Below are positions 54,726 to 63,859 of a stretch of DNA of 64,000 bases, one piece after another. Below the pieces are notes generated by a model. That model was not told the origin of the DNA. It made no database searches and was given only the letters and a program-made list of their open reading frames with translations. Every line of letters begins with the position of its first letter. Position 1 is the first letter of the stretch. The stretch covers positions 30,088-94,087 of the forward strand of contig CAJMLK010000004.1 of NCBI GenBank assembly GCA_905214305.1. The letters run 5' to 3'. This DNA is from an uncultured bacterium. Lineage in GTDB: Bacteria; Desulfobacterota; Desulfovibrionia; Desulfovibrionales; Desulfovibrionaceae. Position numbers and translations under genes: made by a program.

Positions 54726-56405
54726 ATGAATATCGGTTCCTATACGTTCGACGAATTTCGGCGGCTGGCGGAAAACTTTCATGGCTACGCCGCGCCCGGA
54801 CTGCTTGTGGGCGGATACATGGTAGAGCTCGCCAAAAAGCATATCCCTGAAGGCACGCTTTTCGAAGCCGTGGTGGAGTCCGGCAAATGCCTGCCAGACG
54901 CCGTGCAGCTGCTCACCCTGTGCAGCATCGGCAATGGCTGGATGAAAATACATAATCTGGGCCGCTATGCTGTTTCGCTTTTTGACAAACATACGGGCGA
55001 AGGCGTGCGCGTCAGTCTTGATCCGGAAAAAATGGCTGCCTATCCGGAAATCAAGGCATGGTTCTTCAAGGAAAAACCCAAGAAAGATCAGGATGTGCCG
55101 CGCCTTGAATCCGAAATAGAAGAGGCTGGCGACAGTATCTGCAATGTGGAGCCTGTGACCATAAAGCGCCGCTTTATGGGTCACAAGCACATGACGCGCA
55201 TTGTCTGCTGTCCCGGTTGCGGCGAGGCGTATCCGGTGGAAGACGGTCCCGTATGCCGTGGATGCCAGGGCGAGGCCCCCTACGTGGTGGCCCGGCGCGA
55301 AATCAGGGAGACCCCCCGGCCCGAAACCGCCGGAATTCGCGTGGTTCCTGTGGAGGAAGCCGTAGGCCACACCGTTGCGCACGACATGACCCGCATAGAC
55401 CCCGGTCAGTTCAAGGGGCCGGAGTTCAAGGCCGGGCAGCGCATCAGCGTGGGCGATATCTGCCGGCTCCAGCAGATGGGGCGTTTTCATGTGGCGGTTA
55501 CCGACAGCCCGGTGGATGAGAGCGATTTTGCCGCCTATGCCGCGCAAAGCGGTGATACGGTTCATGAAAACGAAGCGGCCGAGGCTTTTGCCCGGCGCAT
55601 GGCGGGCGAAGGCGTGGCCTTTTCGCTGCCGCCCCGCGAGGGCAAGGTGGAATTTACCGCCGAGCGGGCCGGTCTTTTCAGCGTGGATGTGGAGCGCATG
55701 CGACGCTTCAATCTGGTTCCCGAAGTTATGGTGGCCTCGCGGCAGGACGCTACTGTGGTCAAGCAGGGCGGCCCGCTGGCCGGAACCAGAGCCATACCGC
55801 TTTTTATCAGCCGTGAGCGCCTTTCCCAGGCTCTTGAGGCGCTTGAAGGCGGCCCGCTTTTCAGCGTACAGCCCCTGCGCAAGGCCCGCGTGGGCATTCT
55901 CGTGACAGGAACCGAGGTTTTTCAGGGCATTATTGAAGACAAGTTTATTCCCATCATCACGGCCAAGGTCGCCATGCTGGGGTGCGAGGTGGTCAGAACC
56001 GACATCGTGCCCGACGACAGGGCCATGATGGGCAGAGCCGTGACGGAAATGCGCGCGGCGGGAGCGGACCTGCTTGTGACCACGGGCGGCCTTTCCGTGG
56101 ACCCTGATGATGTGACCCGGCAGGCCCTGCTGGATGCCGGGCTTACCGACGTGCTGCACGGCGTGCCGGTGCTGCCGGGAACCATGAGCCTTATCGGGCG
56201 CATACCCGGGCAGGGCGGAGACATGCAGGTGCTTGGCGTGCCTGCCTGCGCCCTGTACTTCAAGACCACCTTTCTTGATCTTGTGCTGCCGCGCCTTCTG
56301 GCCGGGCGCGAGATCACGCGTGCCGAGCTTGCCCGCATGGGCGAGGGCGGCTACTGCCTGAGCTGCCACACCTGCACCTGGCCCAAATGCTGGTTTGGTA
56401 AATAA
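54726..56405 (+). CDS. FmdE-MoeA fusion, molybdopterin/tungstopterin cofactor protein
   Basis: 559 residues. Residues 1-110 are an FmdE domain (HGYAAPGLLVGGYMVELA, SGKCLPDAVQLLTLCSIGNG), known from the formylmethanofuran dehydrogenase cluster. A zinc ribbon follows (CCPGCGEAYP...CRGC, about 158-180). The C-terminal half (about 390-530) is a MoeA/MogA molybdopterin-binding domain (VGILVTGTEVFQGIIEDKF, LLVTTGGLSVDPDD). The last 16 residues are Cys-rich (CLSCHTCTWPKCW). Its place between mobA and fdhA suggests metal insertion into the Fdh cofactor. ATG 54726 with GGAGA; the upstream frame is not conserved. Terminator at 56588. Confidence 0.85.
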   Translation: MNIGSYTFDEFRRLAENFHGYAAPGLLVGGYMVELAKKHIPEGTLFEAVVESGKCLPDAVQLLTLCSIGNGWMKIHNLGRYAVSLFDKHTGEGVRVSLDPEKMAAYPEIKAWFFKEKPKKDQDVPRLESEIEEAGDSICNVEPVTIKRRFMGHKHMTRIVCCPGCGEAYPVEDGPVCRGCQGEAPYVVARREIRETPRPETAGIRVVPVEEAVGHTVAHDMTRIDPGQFKGPEFKAGQRISVGDICRLQQMGRFHVAVTDSPVDESDFAAYAAQSGDTVHENEAAEAFARRMAGEGVAFSLPPREGKVEFTAERAGLFSVDVERMRRFNLVPEVMVASRQDATVVKQGGPLAGTRAIPLFISRERLSQALEALEGGPLFSVQPLRKARVGILVTGTEVFQGIIEDKFIPIITAKVAMLGCEVVRTDIVPDDRAMMGRAVTEMRAAGADLLVTTGGLSVDPDDVTRQALLDAGLTDVLHGVPVLPGTMSLIGRIPGQGGDMQVLGVPACALYFKTTFLDLVLPRLLAGREITRAELARMGEGGYCLSCHTCTWPKCWFGK

Positions 56406-56428
56406 TGGAGTAAAATCTGACAGTTCTT

Positions 56429-56580
56429 AGAGCATTTTAACTTTGAAAAAGTGTAAATGCTCTACCGCTGCACGAAAGTGCAGCGCGCCACAATGTGGCG
56501 TGGATTCAGCCGAAAATCGCATTTTTCGGCTGAATGAAAACTTTGGAATGTGAAGCATTTCAAAGTTAATCTGCTCTGGT
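56429..56580. repeat. Dispersed intergenic repeat type C, complete copy
   Basis: Ends AGAGCATTTTAAC and GTTAATCTGCTCT. Inside: CTGCACGAAAGTGCAG hairpin, CGCCACAATGTGGCG hairpin, and a long palindrome with arms ATTCAGCCGAAAA and TTTTTCGGCTGAAT. A deleted copy is at 62050-62150. Confidence 0.75.
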
Positions 56581-56587
56581 TGACTCA

Positions 56588-56622
56588 ACGGCCTGTGAAA
56601 TAAATTCGCAGGCCGTTTTTTT
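56588..56622 (+). terminator. Terminator before fdhA
   Basis: Arms ACGGCCTGTGAA (56588-56599) and TTCGCAGGCCGT (56605-56616), one G-U, five-base loop, then a seven-T run. Confidence 0.88.
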
Positions 56623-57011
56623 GGTCGCTTTTGCGGGCGGGGCGGGCTGGCGGCAGGGAGCGCAAAAAAATTTTTTATGCCAAATAAAATGAGAAAAGAA
56701 AACTTCAGTGATTTCAGTGGATATTATGTACACGTTTTTTGTGGTTTTTCAGCAAAAAATGGACTGCATCAAATCGCTGTGCAAGTATCTCGCTGTAATG
56801 GTATGACAATTTGCACGATAGGGAAAAATATCACAAACACTTGAAACAATAATATAAAATCTCGAACAATCTTGCGACATCACGTTTTTTGGAATATGGT
56901 GATCGCAACTCTTTTTATTATCAAGGCGTACACATTGTCGCCAAAGCATCTTTTGCGCGGCCGCCTGCCTCGGCCCCGCGCATGTGACAGGCACAAACAA
57001 GGAGAGGTCTC
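56623..57011. promoter_or_regulatory. AT-rich fdhA control region
   Basis: About 390 bases, much more AT-rich than the surroundings between 56660 and 56940. It surely contains the fdh promoter, but I cannot pick one: a TGG...TTTGCA pair at 56792-56808 has the wrong GG-GC spacing for sigma-54. AAGGAGAGG just precedes the fdhA ATG. Confidence 0.5.
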
Positions 57012-60000
57012 ATGAAAAGCACTCGACGGAGTTTTCTCAAAGGTGTCGGTGCAGGGGTATTATGCCTTACGCTGGGGCACCTGGGTTTTGACCTGGGCGA
57101 AGCCCAGGCATACGCCGGCAAGCTCAAGATCGAGGGTGCCAAGGAAGTACAAAGCATTTGCCCCTTCTGTTCCGTTCAGTGTCAGATCATCGCTTACGTC
57201 AAGGGTGGCAAGCTTGTCTCCACTGAGGGCGATCCGGACTTTCCCATTACCGAAGGCGCCCTGTGCGCCAAGGGCGCGGCGCTGTACTCAATGTACACCA
57301 GCGACCACCGCCTGATGAAACCCCTGTATCGCGCGCCTTTCAGCGATAAGTGGGAAGAAAAGGACTGGGACTGGACCCTTGAGCAAATAGCGCGCCGCGT
57401 CAAGGATGCACGCGACAAGGATATGATCCTGAAAAACGACAAGGGACAGACGGTCAACCGTCTGGAAAGCATCTTCTGGATGGGCACATCGCATGCTTCC
57501 AACGAAGAATGCGCGGTTATCCATCAAGCTTTGCGCGGCCTGGGTGTTGTCCATATGGACCACCAGGCACGGGTCTGACACAGCCCCACTGTTGCGGCTC
57601 TGGCAGAGTCGTTCGGACGCGGTGCAATGACCAACCACTGGATCGACATCAAGAATGCCGATGCGGTGCTTATTATCGGCAGCAATGCCGCTGAACATCA
57701 TCCCGTGGCTTTCAAGTGGATCATGAAAGCCAAGGACAACGGGGCCGTGCTCATGCACGTTGACCCCAAATTCTCGCGCACATCCGCCCGGTGCGATTTC
57801 CATGTGCCCCTTCGCTCGGGTACGGACATCCCCTTCCTGGGCGGCATGCTCAACTATATTCTTGAAAACGGGCTGTACCAGAAGGACTACGTCAACAACT
57901 ATACCAACGCGGCCTACGTGGTGGGTGACGGCTACGCCTTTGAAGACGGGCTGTTCAGCGGGTATGACCCCGCCACCCGCAAGTATGACAAAAGCAAGTG
58001 GGCCCTTGCCAAGGGGCCTGATGGCGGCCCTGTGGTGGACCCCACCCACAAGGACCCGCGCTGCGTCATCAACCTCATGAAAAACCATTACTCCCGCTAT
58101 ACGCTTAAAAACGTTTCCGACGTTACGGGCGTTTCGCAGGATAATCTGCTCAGGGTGTACAAGAACTTCTGCGCGACCGGCAGACCGGACAAGGCGGGAA
58201 CCATTCTTTACGCTCTGGGCTGGACACAGCACACCGTTGGCGTGCAGAACATCCGCCTTTCAAGCCTTGTGCAGCTTTTGCTGGGCAATATCGGCATCGC
58301 CGGGGGCGGCATCAACGCGCTGCGCGGCGAACCCAACGTGCAGGGCTCCACAGACCACGCCCTGCTGTACAACAACATTCCCGGTTACCACGGCACGCCC
58401 CAGGCGCCGTGGCAGACCCTGGCCGAATACAACAAGGCCAATACCCCGGTAACGGCCGTTCCCAACAGTGCCAACTGGTGGGGCAACAGGCCCAAGTATG
58501 TGACAAGTCTGCTCAAGGGCTGGTACGGCGATGCCGCCACCCCGGAAAACGACTTCTGTTACGGCTTGCTCCCCAAGCTGGAACCGGGCGCGGACTATTC
58601 GTACATGTATATTATGGACAAGATATACAACAACAAGATCAAGGGCGGCTTCATCATGGGCGTAAACCCCATGAACAGCTTCCCCAATACCAACAAGATG
58701 CGGGTAGCCCTCGACAATCTTGACTGGCTGGTCTGTTCTGAAATCCATAATTCGGAAACCACGGACAACTGGAAACGCCCCGGTGCGGACCCCAAGACCA
58801 AGAAGACCGAGGTCTTCTTGCTGCCTTCGGCTCACCGTATCGAAAAGGCGGGAACCATCAGCAACAGCGGACGCTGGCTGCAGTGGTTCGACAAGGCCGT
58901 GGAGCCTGCCGGTGAGGCGCGCAACTTTGCTGACGTGGTTGTGCCGCTGTTCAACACCATCCGCCGCATGTACAAAACAGAGGGCGGGGTGCTGCCCGAA
59001 GCCGTGCTTCAGATGCACTGGACTGACAAGTATGACCCCGAAGACTGGGCCAGACGCATCAACGGCTTCTTCTGGGCCGACTCCAAGGTGGGCGACAAGG
59101 CGTACAGGCGCGGTCAGCTTGTGCCTGCCTTCGGCGCGCTCAAGGATGACGGTACAACGTCTTCCCTCAACTGGATATACACCGGAAGCTGGACGGAAGA
59201 AGACGGCAACAAGTCGCGGCGGCGCGACCCCAGCCAGACGCCCATGCAGGCCAAGATCGGGCTTTACCCCAACTGGTCGTGGTGCTGGCCGCTCAACAGG
59301 CGCATCCTGTACAACCGCGCCTCGGTGGACATGAACGGCAAGCCCTTCAACCCCAACAGGGCTGTCATCGAATGGGACGGCAGCAAGTGGGTGGGCGACG
59401 TGCCCGACGGCCCCTGGCCGCCCATGGCTGATGCCAAGGGCAAGCTGCCCTTCATCATGGTCAAGGACGGGCTTGCCCAGTTCTACGGCCCCGGCCCGGC
59501 TGATGGTCCGTTCCCCGAACACTACGAACCTGCTGAAACGCCTCTGGCGAGCCATCCGTTCTCCAGGCAGCTCAGCAGCCCGGTGTACAAGTACCACAAG
59601 ACCGATATGGACCAGATCGCGCCTCCGGCCGATCCGCGCTACCCCATAGTGCTGACCACCTACAGCCTTACCGAGCACTGGTGTGGCGGCGGCGAAACGC
59701 GCAACGTGCCCAACCTGCTGGAAACAGAACCGCAGCTCTATGTGGAAATGAGCCACGAGCTGGCGAAGGAAAAGGGCATCAAGAACGGCGACGGTGTCGT
59801 GCTTGAAAGCGCGCGCGGCAGTTGTGAGGCCATCGCCATGGTGACGGTGCGCATACGGCCCTTCACGGTTATGGGCAAGACTGTCCATCTGGTGGGCATG
59901 CCCTTTGCCTTTGGCTGGACAACGCCGAAAACCGGCGACTCCACCAACAGGCTTACCGTGGGCGCGTACGATCCCAATACCACCATTCCCGAGTCCAAGG

Positions 60001-60050
60001 CCTGCTGCGTAAACCTGCGCAAGGCTGAAAAACTCACAGAAATAGGCTAA
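57012..60050 (+). CDS. fdhA: Periplasmic formate dehydrogenase catalytic subunit, selenocysteine-containing
   Basis: 1012 residues reading the in-frame UGA at 57576-57578 as selenocysteine 189. Tat signal STRRSFLKGVGAG, then a [4Fe-4S] motif with C50, C53, C57 and C85 and the following conserved Lys. Sec189 is followed by HSPTVAAL as in other formate dehydrogenases, where Sec and the next His sit at the W/Mo. The molybdopterin-binding domains run to the end (GWTQHTVGVQNIRLSSL, EHWCGGGETRNVPNLLE). It oxidises formate to CO2 in the periplasm (or the reverse). The length matches the Desulfovibrio W- or Mo-enzymes. Conventional gene calling would split it into 57012-57578 and 57627-60050. Confidence 0.96.
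57579..57620 (+). promoter_or_regulatory. bSECIS-like hairpin after the Sec UGA
   Basis: A stem CTGTT (57589-57593) / GGCAG (57602-57606) presents loop GCGGCTCT about 16 bases after the UGA, similar in position and loop composition to the E. coli fdhF element bound by SelB. Pairing includes G-U pairs and is modest. Confidence 0.5.
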
Positions 60051-60057
60051 CGCGAAG

Positions 60058-60083
60058 GGCGCGCCCTCACGGGAGGGTGCGCC
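60058..60083 (+). other. Hairpin between fdhA and fdhB
   Basis: Arms GGCGCGCCCTC and GAGGGTGCGCC with loop ACGG, one G-U. No T-run; likely stabilises or processes the fdhAB mRNA. Confidence 0.6.
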
Positions 60084-60099
60084 TGACAAGGAGCATACT

Positions 60100-60759
60100 A
60101 TGCCGAAAACATTCTTAGTTGACACCACGCGGTGCACGGCATGTCGTGGCTGCCAGTTGGCCTGTAAGGAATGGCATGATCTGCCTGCCAACCACACCAA
60201 ACAGCTCGGCACGCACCAGAATCCGCCGGATCTGAATCCCAACAACCTCAAGATTGTTCGCTTTCATGAATATATCAATGATCAGGGCGACGTTGTCTGG
60301 AACTTCTTTCCCGACCAGTGCCGCCATTGCCTGACGCCGCCCTGCGTGGACGTTGCGGACATGGCCGTGCCGGGAGCCATGATACAGGACAAAAAAACAG
60401 GCGCCGTGCTGGCTACGGAAAAATCGTCAAAGCTCAGCGAAGACGATGCCCAGGCCATACAGGAAGCCTGCCCCTATAATATCCCCAGGCGCGACCCCGA
60501 AAGTGGCCGCCTGACCAAGTGTGACATGTGCATCGACCGTGTCAGCGCGGGCATGCAGCCCATCTGCGTCAAGACCTGTCCCACAGGGGCCATGGTTTTC
60601 GGCGAGCGTGAAGAAGTGCTGCCCCTGGCCCAGAAACGCCTTGAAGCCGCCAAAAAACGTTGGCCCAAGGCTTTTCTGGCCGATATGGAAGATGTCAGCG
60701 TTATCTACCTGCTGGCCGACACCAAGGACAAGTATTACGAGTTCGCGGCCTTTATGTAG
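60100..60759 (+). CDS. fdhB: Formate dehydrogenase iron-sulfur subunit
   Basis: 219 residues with ferredoxin-type clusters (CTACRGCQLACKEWH, CRHCLTPPC, CPYNIPRR, CDMCIDRVSAGMQPICVKTCPTGAM). No signal peptide: it is expected to travel with FdhA through the Tat pore. It passes electrons from FdhA to the cytochrome. AAGGAG precedes the ATG. Stop TAG is followed by AGCGCTTC, the repeat-type end. Confidence 0.95.
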   Translation: MPKTFLVDTTRCTACRGCQLACKEWHDLPANHTKQLGTHQNPPDLNPNNLKIVRFHEYINDQGDVVWNFFPDQCRHCLTPPCVDVADMAVPGAMIQDKKTGAVLATEKSSKLSEDDAQAIQEACPYNIPRRDPESGRLTKCDMCIDRVSAGMQPICVKTCPTGAMVFGEREEVLPLAQKRLEAAKKRWPKAFLADMEDVSVIYLLADTKDKYYEFAAFM

Positions 60760-61068
60760 AGCGCTTCAGTCAGCTTTCAGTTTGGCATTGCCATAATTGT
60801 CAACTGAAACTATGCTGATTCACAGCGTTGGCGTCAGGCCTGTCTGGTATTCAACGGCTTCCGGCATGCTGCCGGAAGCCGGAACACAAGGCATGCCGGG
60901 CGCAACACTTGGGCATATCCCCGGCGAAAACGCCTTTTCGCCGGAAACAGGCGGGCCGCTTTGACGGCCGGGCCAGTGATACGGCATCAAGTGCGGCGCG
61001 CGGGAAACAGCCCGCGCGCCGCTGTCACCTTTCGGACGGAGGTTCCGGCCTCCGGTTTTGGAGCATCA
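60760..61068. other. fdhB-fdhE gap with three perfect hairpins
   Basis: Hairpin 1: arms CGGCTTCCGGCA / TGCCGGAAGCCG (60855-60881). Hairpin 2: CCGGCGAAAA / TTTTCGCCGG (60921-60944). Hairpin 3: GCGGCGCGCGGG / CCCGCGCGCCGC (60993-61022). None has a clean T-run. No gene is seen. Confidence 0.75.
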
Positions 61069-62052
61069 ATGGTCTCATCCTGCCAAAGCGTGGCAAAAAC
61101 CCTGGCGGAGGTAGTGGAAAGCCGCCCCGTGCTGGAACCCGTGCTGCGGGCGTTTGAACCCTTGCTGGCCGCTCAGGCCCAACTGGCTGGTGAACTGGCC
61201 GACAGCGTTCGCGCTGCCGGGCTGAGCCTGCCTGAAGCGCAGCCCGGCGCTCTGGAACAGGGGCTTTCCCTGCTGGCTGGTGTGCCGTTGACAGGAGCCG
61301 CCGCGCCGTTGCGCCAAAGCGCAGAAACATTGCTGCCTCTTTTGGCCGGGCTTGAAACCATGACTCCTCATATGCCCGCCCTTGAGGCTTTTTTGCTGGC
61401 CCCGCCCGCCGGAGCAGCAAAGAAGGGCAAGGGGGCCAAAGCCTTGCAGGACCCGCGCGAAGCGCTGGCCGAGGCCATGCTGTCTGGCAACAGCGAAGAA
61501 GAAACCCGGCTTGCTGCCGAGCATGATCTTGATCCTTCGGTTCTGCACTTTGCCTTCAGCTTTGTGCTGGCCCCGGTCTTGCGCGCCATCGTGGCAGGGA
61601 GCCTGCCTGAAGAAGGGGAAGCCCCCTGGGATGCGGGCAGTCTGTGGCGGCAGGGCTACTGCCCTGTGTGTGGCAGTTTTGCCACCATAGCATGGCTGGA
61701 CAAGCCCCTTGTTGATGAAAAAAATGCCTATCTGGCTGGCGGCGGTGGCAAGAAGCACCTGCACTGCGGCCTGTGCGGCACTGACTGGAAATTTATGCGC
61801 GGAACCTGCCCCTCGTGCGGCGAAAAGGGCAGCGGCGTCATCGAAATGCTGCGCGAAAGCGGCTCGGCTGCTCACGGTGAGCGGCTGGACTGGTGTACCA
61901 GATGCAAAGCCTACTGCCCCACGGTGGACCTGCGTGAACGCGACGGAACTCCGGATATGGATGCGCTGGCGCTGGGCATGATGCATCTGGACATGGTGGC
62001 GGCCCGCAAAAAGCTGCGTCCGCTCAAGGTTTCGTTCTGGAATACTTTCTAG
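61069..62052 (+). CDS. fdhE: Formate dehydrogenase accessory protein FdhE
   Basis: 327 residues. The C-terminal half has four paired-Cys rubredoxin-like motifs typical of FdhE: CPVCGSFATIAWL, CGLCGTDWKFMRG, CPSCGEKGSG and CTRCKAYC. FdhE is a cytosolic factor for maturation or Tat proofreading of periplasmic formate dehydrogenases. ATG 61069 with GGAG five bases upstream is chosen over a frame open further back. Stop TAG begins a type C repeat remnant. Confidence 0.92.
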   Translation: MVSSCQSVAKTLAEVVESRPVLEPVLRAFEPLLAAQAQLAGELADSVRAAGLSLPEAQPGALEQGLSLLAGVPLTGAAAPLRQSAETLLPLLAGLETMTPHMPALEAFLLAPPAGAAKKGKGAKALQDPREALAEAMLSGNSEEETRLAAEHDLDPSVLHFAFSFVLAPVLRAIVAGSLPEEGEAPWDAGSLWRQGYCPVCGSFATIAWLDKPLVDEKNAYLAGGGGKKHLHCGLCGTDWKFMRGTCPSCGEKGSGVIEMLRESGSAAHGERLDWCTRCKAYCPTVDLRERDGTPDMDALALGMMHLDMVAARKKLRPLKVSFWNTF

Positions 62053-62150
62053 GGCATTTTAACCTTGTGGCGTGGATTCAGCCGGAAATCGCTTTCCGGG
62101 GCTGAATGAAAATTTTGAAATGTGAAGCAGTTCAACGTTAATCAGCTTCA
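62050..62150. repeat. Type C repeat, deleted copy
   Basis: TAGGGCATTTTAACC, GTGGCGTGGATTCAGCC, a GGAAATCGCTTTCC hairpin, GGCTGAATGAAAA and GCAGTTCAACGTTAATCAGC parallel the copy at 56429-56580 but lack its first hairpin. Confidence 0.65.
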
Positions 62151-62705
62151 GCGCAGGCTCATTGTGAAACAGTCCTGACGGTTGCAAAAAGCAGGCGTCC
62201 ACTGCCAGAGCGCAAGCATATCGCCCAGAGCAGGCAGGTGCCGGGCGGCATTGAAAAAACTTCGGGCAATTTCATGCAGAAATTGCCCCTGCGGCTGTGC
62301 GGGCCAATGCCTGCTCCGTCGCGGCGGGCCCAGGCCGGAAACAGACGGGCGGCTATGGCGACATGGGTTTGCACGCGCCATGAACAGCCGCAAGCGCGAA
62401 GAGTTGTGTGTGAAAGGTCGGAAGCATGCCGGGCCGGGCCGACGGGCAGGAGCGCGCCCTCAGGCCGCCGAACTGACGGAAGCGTCAACGGTCAGGCTGG
62501 CCCGGTGGTTCGGCATGCGCAGAGACACCAAGGTAACCATCAGAGTAGTGAGGATTTTTGCTCTTTGCCGGGCTGTGGGAGTTCGGGCGGCGCCACGTGC
62601 ACCACACATGCATGAGGCTTGCCGGCCGGATTTATGCCGGCAGAGGACAAAAATGATCATTACTCAGGGTTTCCGAAGATTTACTACCTCAGGAGGAGCT
62701 TGTTC
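62151..62705. other. fdhE-fdhC gap, no convincing gene
   Basis: GCAATTTCATGCAGAAATTGC (62266-62286) is a strong dyad. Several open frames exist on both strands, none recognisable. An 81-codon minus-strand frame (62148-62393) ends in a protein-like stretch (FLHEIARSFFNAARHLPALG) and might be a gene remnant. AGGAGG at 62692-62697 serves fdhC. Confidence 0.4.
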
Positions 62706-63149
62706 ATGAAAACCCTGGTCTTCACTCTTTTTGCCATGATGTTTCTGTGGACCGGCGGCGCACAGGCCCGCAGCGTCAAGGAACTGTCGCAAGCCATCAA
62801 GGAACCTATTGAAATTGAAGCTTCCGGCTCCAAACGCATGAACGTCATGTTTCCCCACACAGCGCACAAGGGTATTTCCTGCTTTCATTGCCACCACGAG
62901 GAAGGCAGCGATGGCCGCTATGTGGCCTGTACCGAGTGTCACGCCACGCCCGGCGCGCGTGAGCGCGATCCCATGAGCATGTTTATGGCGTTCCACTCCA
63001 AAAATGGCGACCGTTCGTGCCTTGGCTGTCACAAAAAGCTTGCTGCTGAAAATCCGGGCAAGTTCCCGCAGTTCAAGGGTTGCCGTCCTTGCCACATGAG
63101 CCCCGCCGCGCGTGAAGCCGCCGAGGCCGCCAAGGCTGCCAAAAAGTAA
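62706..63149 (+). CDS. Tetrahaem cytochrome c3, probable Fdh electron acceptor
   Basis: 147 residues: Sec signal peptide (LVFTLFAMMFLWTGGAQA), then four CxxCH haem sites at C59, C75, C105 and C126 with His at 51 and 54 as likely distal ligands, the class III cytochrome c3 pattern. A Lys/Ala-rich tail ends the protein. In D. desulfuricans a multihaem cytochrome is the third Fdh subunit (FdhC); here it sits downstream of fdhABE in the same orientation, so I infer that role. It could equally be the soluble c3 pool carrier. AGGAGG precedes the ATG. Confidence 0.9.
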   Translation: MKTLVFTLFAMMFLWTGGAQARSVKELSQAIKEPIEIEASGSKRMNVMFPHTAHKGISCFHCHHEEGSDGRYVACTECHATPGARERDPMSMFMAFHSKNGDRSCLGCHKKLAAENPGKFPQFKGCRPCHMSPAAREAAEAAKAAKK

Positions 63150-63183
63150 TTTTGCATGACATGCGGCACGCGTGCCCAATGCC

Positions 63184-63220
63184 GGATGCCGGTCAACTCA
63201 GGTTGACCGGCATCCTTGTT
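63184..63220 (+). terminator. Terminator after the cytochrome gene
   Basis: Perfect 14-bp arms GGATGCCGGTCAAC (63184-63197) and GTTGACCGGCATCC (63202-63215), loop TCAG, then TTGTT. Confidence 0.82.
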
Positions 63221-63280
63221 GTCTGGAGCCTGCTGCTGCCAGAATTATTCAGCATGGGCACAGGGCTTTAGCAGGCAACA

Positions 63281-63320
63281 AAAAAAGCCCTTGCGGCATA
63301 GCCGTAAGGGCGTGTTTTTT
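63281..63320 (-). terminator. Terminator, probably of an interrupted tRNA-Gly gene
   Basis: Arms GCCCTTGCGGC (63287-63297) and GCCGTAAGGGC (63301-63311), loop ATA. Both strands have T-runs. On the minus strand it directly follows a tRNA 3' end. Confidence 0.8.
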
Positions 63321-63323
63321 CTC

Positions 63324-63346
63324 TGGAGCGGGAAACTTGATTTGAA
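63324..63346 (-). other. 3' end of tRNA-Gly, candidate attachment site
   Basis: On the minus strand the sequence runs TTCAAAT (T-loop), CAAGT, TTCCCGC, T, CCA: the T-loop, 3' T-stem strand, acceptor strand, discriminator and CCA of a tRNA-Gly. Upstream of the T-loop the tRNA sequence stops and AT-rich DNA begins. This is the usual footprint of an integrated element's att site. Confidence 0.65.
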
Positions 63347-63463
63347 TCTTATATAGCAAGTGATGCTAAAAAATAAGTGTTGCTGGCCCAAAAAAACTCC
63401 CAGCAATACTTCCATCCAAAAATGAGACTAAATTGAAGTTATAACGTGCCTTTTAGATAAAAC

Positions 63464-63859
63464 TTACTTGATTTTCAAAGCTTCTTTTGAAAAAAAGTCA
63501 ACTTCTTCTGCTTCGGCGTATGATAATAAAAGAATATCAGCGATCATTCCAAATTCATTAAAAATGGTATTAAATAGATCCAAACGCAATTTTATCAGAG
63601 TTGATGTTGAATGACTAGAAGGCATATAAATTATTGCTATATCAATATCCTTTACAATTTTTTTATGAATTGATGAGCCAATTAAATAAAAGTGAACATG
63701 TCCAATGTTAATTACTGATTTAATAGCGTCGTTTTTCTGGAGGCATGTAATCCAAGAATCTGTTTCCACTGAACCGCATTGCCCCCATAAATTCACCAAA
63801 TTTAAATAGTCCCACGTGGTTAATTTTTGCATATTCTTTGGCTTCGTTAGAATATCCAT
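63464..63859 (-). CDS. Nucleotidyltransferase-like protein
   Basis: 131 codons, AT-rich codon use unlike the rest of the window. HFYLIGSSIHKKIVKDIDIAI matches the GSx(10)DhD pattern of minimal nucleotidyltransferases (as in MNT toxin-antitoxin partners and restriction-associated NTases). The real start may be the GTG near 63770, because the first 30 codons overlap the neighbouring fragment in another frame. Function not assigned. Confidence 0.55.
   Translation of the reverse strand: MDILTKPKNMQKLTTWDYLNLVNLWGQCGSVETDSWITCLQKNDAIKSVINIGHVHFYLIGSSIHKKIVKDIDIAIIYMPSSHSTSTLIKLRLDLFNTIFNEFGMIADILLLSYAEAEEVDFFSKEALKIK

Noticed and set aside
56792..56808. Sigma-54-like TGG...TTTGCA pair upstream of fdhA
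   Set aside because: GG-GC spacing is one base too long, and sigma-54 spacing is strict.
58260..60251. 663-codon minus-strand open frame across fdhA
   Set aside because: Antisense to conserved fdhA sequence and no family resemblance.
62182..62709. 175-codon ORF upstream of the cytochrome gene
   Set aside because: Arg/Ala-rich, no domain, and it would overlap the fdhC ribosome site and start.
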